A DNA stretch of 64,000 nucleotides, from NCBI GenBank assembly GCA_964017195.1, contig OZ024890.1:64895867-64959866 (forward strand), written 5' to 3'. Made by a program: the position numbers and the translations under genes. This document shows, piece by piece, positions 33,836 to 45,800 of this stretch; position 1 is the first letter of the stretch; each line of letters begins with the position of its first letter. This stretch comes from Siderastrea radians (Eukaryota > Cnidaria > Anthozoa > Scleractinia > Rhizangiidae). Under the pieces are notes generated by a model. It saw only the letters and a list, made by a program, of their open reading frames with translations. It was not told the DNA's origin and did no database searches.

Positions 33836-35445
33836 GGATGAATCATTTTACAAATGTTTATTGCAATGTAATGTTCTTAATCGTTTGGCCTTATGACAGC
33901 CAAATTATACTGGCTTGAAGTGGCAGCCATGGACAGCTGCTTCGTCCTCTTAGACTCAATAGTATGGCATAGCTAGGCAGAAAGAAAGACTCGAAAGACA
34001 CTGCTGTCATTTGCACTCTACTCCAGAGGCTATGCCGTGATGATAAGTCCTAACACGGCTGTTACTCCAAGTCTGATAATTTAGCTTTGCGCAAGTTCAA
34101 AGTTCTGGCAAACCGATGAACATAAATGGGCTAGGTCACCAATTTTTAGCAACTGATTTAAGAAGCCAAAACATATGTTTGCATTGATGGAAACCAAAAA
34201 TAATGGTTCAGTTTTGTTTAAAACTACTGTACTTCTACTAGTGCACTTAAACTGTAGATAAGAGTGTCTTTGGCCATGGATGGTCAGGATGGAAACGAAT
34301 TTTTCAATGTCTACCAAAAACCATATTATAAACTCACCACTCAAAATTTTGTAGTCTTAGTCTCCAGAACTTTAGCTATCCCGGGCAATTCTCTTCGGTA
34401 TTTTCCTTTGTTGTTCTAAACACACACAACAATTATGGATTTCATATGCTCTTCTTATAACTGGGACTAAAAATGAACAGAAAGTTCTTATAATAAAAAG
34501 GTAAAGACTAACTGGCCGATTTCCACTTCCCAGGTGTAAATCAAAACTCATTTAATTTGTTTTGTACAGCAATTCTGTTTTTTGTTGCCTGACCCCGAGC
34601 AGGCACTCTTGTAAGGATTACAGAGGTAAGGTTTAAAGAAACAGTCGTTTTAATTTTTCCTACTTTCTCGAGATAGAACTGGGAAGCTTAGTTTTCAGTT
34701 GTTGTAGCATTGGTAGGTCCTTGTCCAGCCTAACATATAATAGGGGTGCATAACATATAGGTGCAAAGTGCAAAAAAAATGTAAAAAAGAACAAAACATG
34801 TGAACAAAAAAGAGAAACAAATAGACAATACGTAAAGCGAAAGTTGGTAAACGTTAAGTTCGGTCACGTGACAAGTCAACTGAGTTCAGTTCATCCAGTT
34901 CACCAAGCGTTTCAGTTCAAATCGCAAAAGTCTAATTGAACAATTTTTAAGAACGATAGTAGTGAGACCTTTCTGAAAATGCCCCAGAACGTAGGGTAGT
35001 TTCAAGGATTTTGATTGTAATGTCTGTGCACCTCAAACAATTGCAATTACCACTAGATGTTTAAATGATTTTATAAGTGATTTTACGAACTTTTAATGTT
35101 TTATTGATTTTTTATCAAGTGTATGCATTTTAAATCCCCTTTCATGGTTCTTTTTGTACCCGACCCCATAAGCTTCACATTTTTATCGTGTATAAGTAAA
35201 AGACCTGTCTTGTTTAAACTGTCCCCAAAACGCCAAATATGAAAGCTGATAAGCCTGATACCAACACACAAATTCCCCTCGCTGTCTTCATATTTTTCTC
35301 ATAGTTGTTGATGGTACGAGATGTTTTATTAAAAATCAAGATAGTTCATTTGGTATAAAACGTTCAGTTAAAATCAATGACAGTTCATTAGGTAATCACT
35401 CCTTCATTTTGATCGTGTATCGATGTTGACAAAGATGTATATTTA
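33836..35445. other. non-coding, nothing recognised
   Basis: AT-rich; no gene-like frame or repeat recognised. Confidence 0.4.
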
Positions 35446-35556
35446 ACAATTATCCTGCGAAATCGCGCGGAATATCACCTGATACTTAGCCGACGAGGCC
35501 GTAGGCCGAGTTGGCTAAATAAGGGGATATTCCGCAAGATTGAGCAGGATAATTGT
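35446..35556. repeat. hinge hairpin D
   Basis: Arms ACAATTATCCTGCG...GGAATATC and complement. The turn, read on the minus strand, is TCGGCCTACGGCCTCG (35494-35509), the same hinge as B with one change. Confidence 0.85.
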
Positions 35557-36187
35557 TTTATTATTCAACAAATTCCCATCGCCTACCATTTTCAGAACGA
35601 GAAAAACTACGGCTCTATGATAAAAACGCTAAAAGCTAGCAACACATAAGCTTAATAAAAATCAAAACAGAACTTCAAGAAATCAAAGTTTACTACCGTT
35701 CACTTAAAAAGACGTATTTACAGACTCATGTTTGGAAATGACAAGACAAAGGAAATAAAATATTGCTACCTTACCGAGAATAAGTCCTCTTCCTGTGAAT
35801 TGAAATCTTTTCAACTTTAGTCTTTACAACTTTCCGTGAGCAAGTGTGCTGCTTCGTTCGCAATAGCATTTTCTTGGTTGAGTTCTCACTATGAAAATTC
35901 CAAGTCAACCTCTGGATATCTTTGTAAGCTGAAGCAAATACTTGTTGACTTTTTGAGAGCATTTAAGCGTGGAAAGTTTCTTCCAGAGAGTTAAAATTTA
36001 CGGAGATCACTGCTGAAACTGCCTCGCTTTTCAAAATGGCCGCCAAACAAGCAATGAAAGAAAATCTGCAGTGCACTTCCAAATATGGTCATTTACGTAT
36101 ATCGCAGGATATCTGTCATGTAGGATGACAGATATTGAGGGCTTCGTTACCATATATGGGCATAGTGACAATTTGTTGAATAATAAA
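35557..36187. mobile_element. 0.63-kb element with 18-bp perfect TIRs
   Basis: TTTATTATTCAACAAATT starts directly after hairpin D and its exact complement ends at 36187. A small hairpin (ATATCTGTCAT/ATGACAGATAT, 36109-36135) lies near the right end. No protein is visible. Confidence 0.7.
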
Positions 36188-36189
36188 TA

Positions 36190-36970
36190 GAGATAAATAT
36201 TGGGGATTAAAGGGTTGAAAGACATTTTTGTTTGTCTCTAGACGAACCCTAAGAGATTACTCTTCCCTATCTTTTGCCATGAACGTGCTAGGAGTCATGT
36301 CAGAGAAATTAAAGTTATTGTTAACTGTGAAATAAGATTAGAAGCTGGACCAAATTTTTTTCTTTGTATTCTGAGCTACTTAACATCCTACCTTTCAACA
36401 AACTGTAAGGAGATGAGGTTATCGCTTATATTTTTGTCGGTTTTCTTACCAATTCCTATGACCTGCAAATTTAATCATGTATCGATACAACAACGAGAAA
36501 TAACATGTTGATCAATTTTGGGGCTATGGTCGAACTCCAAGAGGTTACTAAGTCTTTTACCATAGATGTGCAAGTATTCACGAATTGTGTCGGAATAGGT
36601 TAACGTTAACTTGCTGTTAACCAAAAGCTAAAATTAGAACTTAAGACAAAAACAAACTTTTTTCGTGGGTATTCTGATTTAATTGCAATCCCTTAACAAA
36701 TCATAAGCGTAAGATAAGCTTCTTGCTTAATTTCTGCAAGTCTCAGAGACGCTGCAAATTAAACAAATTACAAGCCGTCGATTGCCGCACCCATTCATCT
36801 CCTAAGTCCCCAGAGTAAAAGCTTGGCAATTTTCAGTCTAACTCTTCTGGACTTTCGGGAAAAAACTAGTAAATATTAAGCATACAGAGTCAAGAAAAAG
36901 TAATGGGTAATGGGTTCTATTTCAATAGTTACAGCTAAGGATGAAAACTCACAGACTCAAAAGCTCACAC
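36190..36970. other. non-coding, nothing recognised
   Basis: No gene or clear repeat seen. Confidence 0.4.
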
Positions 36971-38106
36971 CACTGATTGTGCGTCATAATAAGCAGCTCC
37001 ACAAGAAAGGACCGCTCAGTAACTTTCATTCGATTGACTATAGTTAAGGGCTTCATCGAAAGTTAAAACCACTTTGCACAACATTGTAATCATCGCTATA
37101 GCAAGTAAGGCGCAACAAATTTCATAAGAACGGTCACACTTTAGGATTTGTCCACTGAAGCAAACTGCAGACTGAGAGTAAACAAGAAAGTGGTCTGTGA
37201 GTGGGATATCTTCCAGGGAAAAGCGAAAAGCTCCCTTCCAGTGGCCTTAGCCCAGAGAAGAGCTTGTTTTCGAGCCTAAAATTGGAGTGTGTTATGGCTA
37301 TCTCAGGACAACCCGGGAGGGCTGAGATGAGTAAACTGATGGTTTGATTTTCTTTCATGAACACGAGGGGTTACCTTGAGGTCACCTTATTGACAAACCT
37401 TGATAACTCATCAGCGAGGAAAGATCATTGAAAATGTTGAAAAAACGCCTTCAAAAACAGGAGAATGCCAAAATTGTAGATTTTATAATGTTTTTGTAGA
37501 CTTTTAGACTTTTTAGAACTAAGTCACACGACTTAAGGTTTCATTCTGAGAGTAAAAAAGTCGAGCAAACTATCAGCATGTTTTTCACTGATTGTGCATC
37601 ATAATAAGCAGCTCCACAAGAAAGTACCGCTCAGTAGCTTTCATTCGATGGATTTCAGTCGAAAGTTAAAACCACTTTGTACAACATTATAATCATCACC
37701 ATAGCAAGTAAGGCGCAGCAAATTTCATAACAGCGGTCACACTTTAGAATTTTGTCCACTGAAACAAATTGTAGACCGAGTAAACAAGAAAGTGGCCTGC
37801 GAGTGGGATATCCTCCAGGGAAAAGCGAAAAGTTCCCTTCCAGTGGCCTCAGCCCAGAGAAAAACTTGTTTTCGAGCTAAAAGTGGAGTGTGTTATGGCT
37901 ATCTCAGGACAACCCGGGAGGGCTGAGATGAGTAAATTGATGGTTTGATTTTCTTTCATGAGCACTAAGGATTACCTTGAGGTCACCTTTATTGACAAAC
38001 CTTGATAACTGAACAAGGAGGAAAGATCATCACAGATTTTGGTAAAACTCCTTTTAAAAACAGGAGAATGCCTCAATTGCAGATTGTATAATGTCTTAGT
38101 AGACTC
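36971..38106. repeat. tandem duplication, two copies of about 525 bp
   Basis: Copies 36971-37503 and 37586-38106 are roughly 90% identical by eye, starting CACTGATTGTGC and sharing TGGCTATCTCAGGACAACCC. The spacer unit at 37515-37581 (AGAACTAAGTCACACGAC...) recurs at 38879-38946. Minus-strand frames in the copies are not supported as genes. Confidence 0.85.
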
Positions 38107-39346
38107 GACGAAAGTCATTGAACTTCTTATAAATGTTTGTGATGGCTGTAAGGGAGGGAATCCAGGAAGTTTTGATTGGAGGGGAGTTTTGATGGCGACG
38201 AGTTTTGATAGGAAATAACAAAGCAGTTTACAGTTTTACCCTTTCTCAAGAGGGTAAAATGCTTTTCTCTGTGTTATTGAACTTATTTGTCTTGAAAGAA
38301 TGAATTTTTATTTAAGAGCACACAACACCGATACATTTGATTGATTAAACGTTCAAAAGAGAATATGAGTTTTACAAGAGGGAGTTCCGGACCCCAAGAC
38401 TGTCTTCCTCAGACCCGCCACTACTTACATAAGCCGAGTGAGGTCTGCACAAGTGGTTGAGGTGTTGTAAAATCTGCGAACTATACCGACATTTGCCTTC
38501 AGTTGGAGATGTTTTATCTGCACAATCCAAACTGCAGCGGTAAAATTAGTAAAAAAGATGGTCTGCTCAACAGACGGTCTCGACTAATCGTGGACCAAAT
38601 ATTACATAAATCCAATTGAAGTGACCGTGGTATTCATTAGCAGTTGGTTGTTTATCTGTTTAAAAGCTTAGTTCACTTTAGTTTATTTATACGATGTTTG
38701 GAGGTTGCAGGGCTGTATCCTTTGCATCAGCTTTGATACAAGCCCGAACCCTTAATCACATTGACAAAACACTCTCTCCCAAGAGCAATCGATCTCGAAA
38801 ACTGTAAAATAAAACAAACAGCACCACCGGAAAGCACTTGATTGATCATCACACTAAAGGAATTTAACAGCAAAAGTTAGAACTAAGTTACACGACCTTA
38901 AGGTTTCATTCTGAGCGTAAAAAAGTTAAGCAAACTATCAGCATGTTAGCTATTAGGGTATTTTATCAAGTTTTATGCGAGTTTCTTTGTCATTTGTACA
39001 CAAAGACATTCTACCTCCGAGGATGACGCAGAAGTAGTCGTTTTGAGTGCGGCTTTCACTGGTTTTGAGACCAAACAAAGGACCTTTCGGATAATAATAA
39101 GAAATTTTTGCTGTGCTAAGTGAGATTTACAGGTAAATGGATTATCCGCTTCTGACACTAATAGGACCTTGTTGATCCGCAAAACGATATACAATTAAGA
39201 TTATATGAATTCTTCTGGACAGATCCCTTTCGGGAATCAAAAAAATTCAATCCTCTTCAATATAACACACTGGCTTAAAACAAGGCTCAAGACACTTGAT
39301 ATTTAATATCACTTTGGTAAATGCCGTTAACGAAGTCTTTATTAGG
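38107..39346. other. non-coding; one repeat unit at 38879-38946
   Basis: Apart from the unit shared with 37515-37581, nothing recognised. Confidence 0.5.
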
Positions 39347-39730
39347 CAGGGGAACCCAAAGGATTGTTTAATTCGGTCAAATATCTGTTCAGAAGACGTC
39401 AATTGGGATCAAAAAGTAGAGTTTTCTTTGGCAAAATCTTAACTCAAACTTTCGCTACATGGTAAAATAAATTCCTTTGTTTTCGGAGAGTACAAATATG
39501 TCGTTTAGAGTATGAAAGAGGGTCAGGCAGCATTTTCGGAAACCCAACATCAGCTTGGAAGTTCGGGGAACGAGATTCTGTTCCCTAAAATTTGCTGCGA
39601 CTTCTATTTTCAGCTAAAGGATCCGCCTGTTGTCGCTTTCACAAATATCCTTTTAAAAGCCTTTGAAGCAATCTGAAAAAACAATAAAGAAATTTGAAAC
39701 ATTCTGCTAAAACTCTCGTTGGGTCCCCTG
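39347..39730. mobile_element. MITE-like element, 6-bp-TSD family, copy 3
   Basis: Ends CAGGGGAACCCAA and TTGGGTCCCCTG. Flanks are ATTAGG (39341-39346) and ATTAAG (39731-39736), a 6-bp duplication with one change. Confidence 0.8.
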
Positions 39731-39736
39731 ATTAAG

Positions 39737-40055
39737 GTTGCGTGAGCGCATGGAATGCCACAGAAGTACATCCAAAAACACACCCGCAAATCCATAAACG
39801 TCAAGGATTGTCGCCGCGAGATTCTCCCCAACACATGAAAGATTTGTTATCAATTCTCACGTTGGTAAAGCTCCTTATTCGAGGTATGTTACTAGGCGCA
39901 TTACGAGAACAGAATTAAAACTTGGTGTGAAAATAAACTGAGTTAATATCAGGTAGCAGTTACACTATTTGTTCGTTAAAACGATTAACTTATGACGTTG
40001 GCAAAAAACAAAAAAAACAAACATAAAACGTCAGGAACATTAGTTGATGGGCTAC
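39737..40055. other. non-coding upstream of the ligand gene
   Basis: Nothing recognised before the duplicated promoter-like module. Confidence 0.4.
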
Positions 40056-40170
40056 TCTCATTGGTCTATTCTAACAAAGGGTGAATAAATATAGGGCAGT
40101 TAACTCCTCCTCTTTTTTCTACCTATCTCATTGGTCTGGTCTACTAGGGTAATTAAGTATAAGTGAGATA
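40056..40170 (+). promoter_or_regulatory. duplicated CCAAT/TATA-like promoter module
   Basis: TCTCATTGGTCT (inverted CCAAT box) occurs at 40056-40067 and again at 40126-40137. Each is followed about 15-20 bp later by a TATA-like stretch (GGGTGAATAAATATAGG and GGGTAATTAAGTATAAG). The second would place transcription start near 40190, between module and ATG. Confidence 0.5.
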
Positions 40171-40243
40171 ACCTCACCGTTCTGTTTGTCAGTTTGTTTG
40201 GGGGCTTTCGATGATCGTCTTAAACAGATCTGTGGAAACCAAA

Positions 40244-41745
40244 ATGGTGCCGTATCTGTTAATCTCGCTTTTCGCCGCCCAGCTTTTCTTGGTGAGCCCA
40301 TTTGTGATCGAGAAAGAGGAAGAGCCTTCATCCCTGGAGGGGAACAAGAACGCATCCGAATCCAGCGATCCAGAGGTACCTTCCTTCCTCCTGACAGTCT
40401 ACAACCAAATAACGGCGGAAAATAAAGCTCATGGAGAGGCGCTCTTGCTGCAGACTTTTCAGGCAGAGTGTAAGCTGAAAAGATCCTTATACTAATTGCT
40501 TGGTGCTGTAATTAGTAAAACTTGGCTCGAATATTGAAGTATTTCTTTGGATCACTATAAACTTGAGTGGTCTTTACTCTAGCGTTTAAATATGTTGAAC
40601 GATGTTAGCTTCCTTTTGCAAGGCACTCGTGCAAGGGTCTGCCACCAGAAAGCTAAGTTAGGCAATCTGAACTTTACATGACGCACTGTTGTATACCAAG
40701 AAGTGTTGGATAACATAGCCATGCAGGAACCTGCATTAGCCTAGAAACAGCTTTTGAGACCACAAGGTTATTTGGCTGGTAAAGGACAAAAACACCAACG
40801 TGTGACTAAGTCGTCTGATGCAGCCCGATGAAAGATATGTTTTGTCAAAGCCTAATTCCTTAAAGAACATCGAAGACACACTGAAAACATCTCAAAGCTT
40901 TAGAGAATTAACGGAATTAAGAGTTCCAGTAAAAAACTGGGTCATTCTAAAAGACATATTTTACCATTTCAGGGGATCAGGAGGCGAAGGAATTTTACTT
41001 GCTGCCTTCGCTTGTCATAAAACCATCAGAAACTGTTCACAAGGCAGAGCTATTTCTCTCTACCGACGGTTTGGCAGCCAGGGAATTTACGGTGTCCATC
41101 TACGAAACTCAAACGGGCACTGAAGTGTCTTCTAGGCATCTCTCTTCCAATCGATCCGGCTGGTTGCCTCTTTCAGTCACCACGATGATTAAGCAGTGGA
41201 TTCCTCGAGAACACGCACCTCTCAGGCTCAAGATATTCGTCAAAGTAAGAAGCGGGAACGAATCTGCAGCAGCAGATCACATGCAAGTTCCGGAGGTTTG
41301 GCTGGTTGTGTACACTGAATGCAACCACGAACATCCCTTTCCTAAGTTGGCTCCTGACGAAACGATCAGAGGATCTGCTGGTGATAGAAGAAGAAGAGAC
41401 GTCACTCCTCCACCACCAAAGATGGCGGAAAGCAAAAATGACTGCAGAAGGGAGGACTTGATCGTGGAATCTAAAAATCTCACCGAGTATGTGAAGATCA
41501 TCTATCCCAGATCCTTCAATGCGTACCAATGTACTGGCAAGTGTTCCGAAACTGACAAAACGAATTTCATCAACCACTCAATCCTCAAGTCACTGGTGTT
41601 GCAGGTGAAGGGCATCAAAAGCGAGGACGAGCCGTGCTGCGCTGCAACTAAACTGAAGCCGATTTCCATCATTTACCGCACTGACAACGGATTTATGATT
41701 CGCACTGTCCAGAATCTAATCGTTGAAGAATGCGGGTGTCATTAA
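40244..41745 (+). CDS. TGF-beta superfamily ligand, BMP/Nodal-like
   Basis: Two exons, 40244-40469 and 40973-41745, give a 332-residue preproprotein; the intron starts GTAAGC and ends TTTCAG and the phase-1 join makes a Trp. An upstream in-frame ATG at 40211 is possible, but starting at 40244 puts the signal peptide (MVPYLLISLFAAQLFLVSP) first. The propeptide runs to a furin site RRRR (residues 214-217), leaving a 115-aa mature ligand. Seven knot cysteines are at 233, 262, 266, 297, 298, 329 and 331. TNFINHSIL resembles BMPs, while KLKPISIIY...DNG and LIVEECGC resemble Nodal. The usual Trp residues of the first finger are missing. Such secreted dimers signal through Ser/Thr kinase receptors and Smads in axial patterning. 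Subfamily is uncertain. Confidence 0.9.
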
Positions 41746-41912
41746 ATGTTCTAGTGTTCGTGGCAAAAAATATAAGCTTAACTAACAGTTTCAGTGACAT
41801 GTGCAACTTTTAGGAGTAGTGCCATATTCTTCAAATCGATAACTACAACAAAATTAAGCAATTTAGAAAGACAATGGATCGTTTCCCCGCATAACCACAA
41901 AGTACGTTCTTG

Positions 41913-41918
41913 AATAAA
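41913..41918 (+). terminator. poly-A signal of the ligand gene
   Basis: AATAAA lies 168 bp after the stop codon; a further AATAAA is at about 42064. Confidence 0.5.
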
Positions 41919-42543
41919 GGCTAAGCATTGAGCTTTATTTGTTTCAACGCATGTCTAAGAGTTTATTAGTATACTGAGTCCAAAGTAAAGTTAAACTTAT
42001 AAGTTTTTTCTGTGTTACAGTTTTACTAATTTAACGTTGTTGTAAGGCTTAAGAGTGAAACAAATAAAAGAATTGCCACGAATATGGAGTTGCATATATG
42101 TGTGTGTCACTTTTTTAATGCATAATTGGCAGCTACAGATTAATCTATTTGATGTCCCTTCATAACTGACAACTGCTATTCGTCAATGGCGAATTTTCTT
42201 AATATCACACCACAATTCTCATCGCCAAATTAAAATTAGGAAGGCTCTGTTCGCTGATTTTACTTGCGTGACAATACCCAGCGGAATGTTAACCCGACTT
42301 GAATGTTAAAGCAATTTATGTATGTTGCAACTGAACTGGTTTACTTGTTTCGTCTGCGATGCAGGCTACCTATTCCGTGGATTTTTAGTTTTTATTGTTA
42401 TGATTGATTGGTTGGATTCATGGTTTCTAGACTGGAAAGCACAACGTTACCATAGAATTGAGTTCAGTAAACAGATTCACACTGTAAGAGGCAACCAAGT
42501 TTATTCACCTCTATACTTGAATCAGTTGATATGAAGTTGTTTT
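41919..42543. other. non-coding, nothing recognised
   Basis: 3' flank of the ligand gene. Confidence 0.4.
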
Positions 42544-42760
42544 CAGGGGCACCCAACGAGAAAATTTTAACTAAATACTCTAAATATTGTTTCCTGTTTT
42601 CTCAAAATGTTTCAAGGTCTAAAATGTTTTTAAAAGGATATTTGTGTAAGCTAAGACGGGCTGATCTGTCTGGGTTCTTTAGCCAAACATTTAAGTTGCA
42701 GAAAGATTTGGGGAATAGAATCCCATCCCCCAAATTTCTGAGCTGCTGTTCAGTTGAATG
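42544..42760. mobile_element. MITE-like element, 6-bp-TSD family, copy 4 (rearranged)
   Basis: Starts CAGGGGCACCCAACGAG and follows copy 2 for about 200 bp (GGATATTTGTGTAAGCTAA, GGGGAATAGAATCC). The right end is disturbed: a 45-bp unit follows at about 42757-42801, then about 60 bp of the interior (CATTTAAGTTGCAGAAAG) repeats at about 42817-42870. Confidence 0.65.
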
Positions 42761-42899
42761 GTCCCAACAGGGATTCAAACCCACACTAATAGGTAGAACA
42801 CTTTGTTTTAACGCCAAACATTTAAGTTGCAGAAAGATTTGGGGAACAGACTCTTATTCCCCAAATTTACCATGTTACGAGTTTGAGGTAACATTTCGT

Positions 42900-45800
42900 T
42901 GAAGCCTGAAAACTCTAGCTTTCCATGACAATTGAATCCAATTTTTGAGACCCTTACTTAAGGTCTTCCCAAGGGATTTGCCATCAGAACAATCAAATAG
43001 GTACCCCAATGTTTTGTCATTAAGGAGAATGGCTGGATGCTACTACTGGTTTTTCTTGTCCATTTAAGCAGAAAATTAGGCCTCAATGGACTTTTAAGAT
43101 AGTGATGTCTGCTCGAGTTCACATTGGAATCCATGTCCTTTGGGTCGCACATGCATCGAGTCAGCCGATGAAGGATTCTCCCCACCAGTCTCATGCTTTC
43201 TCCTGTATGATGTATGTAGACGTATGCATTCAGTGCGCTTAAGCACATCAGTTACACATTGAGCCTAAGTCAGTTAAAGCCATTAGATTGCAAAGAAAAA
43301 ATGACAATAACACCGGAAAAACGCAAGAGACAATGAGCAAAGAACAACACGGCAATTCCTAGTGTCTGAAGCTCAACTAGCAAATTCAGTCTTGAAAGCA
43401 AGATGATCAAGAAGTCAAACCAGTTTCATTGTATGAGCTGAAGTAGGGCCGGTTAAATCGATGGCCAAATGTAATGACGAAAATTATACGCTGCAAATTC
43501 ACGTTTCAGCTTTGTCTGGTACTTAATAGCGTTGAATAGACTAAGAAGATGGTTAAATTGGAAGATGATTACATGAATTGTGAAGTATTAATCCTTTCAG
43601 GTCCTTTCACTTTCGGAATCACCTAAATTCAAATATGGAACATAAAATCATACTCTTGTGTTTTATGATGTAAAATCATTGCATAACAAATGGCGCCTTT
43701 GCATTGAACTACCACTACTGAATGGTCCCACCAGGGATTCAAACTCTCACTAACGGGTAGAACACATAGTAAACAGCATGTCTTGCATGATATGTTTTCA
43801 CGCCACATCACCTGATGCGGAGGTTTAATTTTGGGGATGTGAAGGTTAGAGGAAAACAAAAACACTCACTTGTTAAGGTCAGCAGAGGAGTAAAGATGTT
43901 TTGGAACAATCGGTTATTTGTCCGCTCCATTCCTCGTGCGTCTTTCCATTATGTTGTATTTAGTGCACTTTAGCGCTTCAGTCACATTAAAACTACGTTA
44001 GTTGAAACCAATAGAGTCCTAAAAAGCAAACCGGTTAAGCGCCAGATCCATGGTCGGTGCAAGGAGCATAAATTAGAACTTGCAATCTCGTCACAGTATA
44101 TCTTTTGGTTCATTGGCCCGACCCGGTAGACAAGTCTCCCATTAAAAATGACAATAACATCGGCGAAATGCCGGGAAACAATAAACGATTAACGAACAAC
44201 AGGGTTGCAAAATACTGCTCAATTAGCTTTAAATTTAAATGATCCTAGGTTAGGAGTTTCAACCATGAATGAAAATCAAAACATGTCAAACCGGTCTCAT
44301 TGTAAGAGCTGAAGCACAGCGGATTACATCGATGGCTAAATGGTAATGGCGAAAACGAACCGTTGTAGGGTAAAGTTAAGTTTCGGTACCCATTAACACA
44401 TAATAGCACGTAGTTAACTGCCTCGTGAATTGTTGTAAAGTATTAGTACTTTCATGTCCTTTCAGCCCCGGTATTATCCAAATTCAAAACCGAAACGTAA
44501 GGAATGATCTCAGATTTCATGACGCAAAATATTAAAAAAACAAATGGCACTGATCCATTTAACCCTTTTTTCATTTACTTTCCACGGTACGGGATTTAAT
44601 TAACCCAGACTTAAAAGAGAGAAATACCTTGTACAACATCAGGAAAGTTCATTTGATTTGTGACACATCGTACACTCGCTCAAATAGTCTTGCACGATAT
44701 TAGCACTAGCAACAAAAAGGTTAAAGGAAAACAAAAACATCCATTTGTTTGGGTTAGTAGAACACTATTAACTAACTGCTTATTAAGAACAATGCTTATT
44801 TATTTGCTGCATTGCCCACTAACGAAATCGATAGGAGGACACGACGTTTCAGGATAAATCACTGGGTAAACTAAGTCAATACTGGTTGAATAAATGTTCT
44901 TTTTCGAACAATCACTGCGTATCTTCTTCACTGGTTGTTTCCGGACGCGATTTTGCTATTATTGAATTTTGTCAAATGACAGCCTTGCACGGTGTTTTCA
45001 GATGGGCAGATTTCTGCACCCTATTTGAAGCGGACGGCCACTTTGAGGCTTTATCTCCGTACATTCCTGAGATATATCCAAAATGATATGTAACTCAGTT
45101 CGAATTCGAGCCCTTGCTAACTAACTGGTATGTATATCCATCAGGATTTTTACCTTATTCAGTTATGCGGAGTTTGCTACAACTTCAGATCTTAAATTAA
45201 AATAAATAGAAATTTAACGTCAAATTAACGAAATAATTTCGTTTTAATTAATCATTGTTAACTGGAGCAAACAGCACCAAGTTTTATTCTCACAGGGGCT
45301 CAAACTTGATTCGATCACTGATTACTGGTCTAACATTCAATGGAAGTTGTCAGCGAATTTCTATGAATGTGTTGCTGATCATCCCCCTTTTAATTAGTTG
45401 ATGGACTTACTGGTTATAAATCAACTAAGTTTTTAGAACCAGGTTATTTCAAAGCAAATTGCTTTACTGTTAGACGAGATTGGCCACCAATTTTCTTGAG
45501 ACTTTGGCTTTCGCAGATTTTCTTGCTTTGCCCTAGATTGTAGTGCAGTGTATTGCGAATTGCCAAGGTTTCCGTGTTAGCAGGACTAGTCGAGATGCAA
45601 TGCAATTGTAATTCTTATTATCTTCCTTGCCTTGGTAACTTAAACAAGAGGAGTCCATGACTTAAAAAAAGAGTCCAAAATTGATAAAAAAAGAATTTTA
45701 ACATTTAAAAGGACGGTAGGCTTACTAAGATACATATGGGAAGAAGAAAAATCGAACGTGTTAATACGAATTTCCTACCTTATCCAACGGGAGTCCAAAT

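Noticed and set aside
37134..37364. 76-aa minus-strand frame in the tandem duplication
   Set aside because: The second copy does not keep the frame intact, so coding selection is unlikely.
40818..41123. Alternative plus-strand frame across the TGF-beta intron
   Set aside because: It reads through the intron into the wrong frame of exon 2; the spliced model explains the region better.
41173..41577. 134-aa minus-strand frame over the TGF-beta exon
   Set aside because: Antisense to a well-supported coding exon; no domain.
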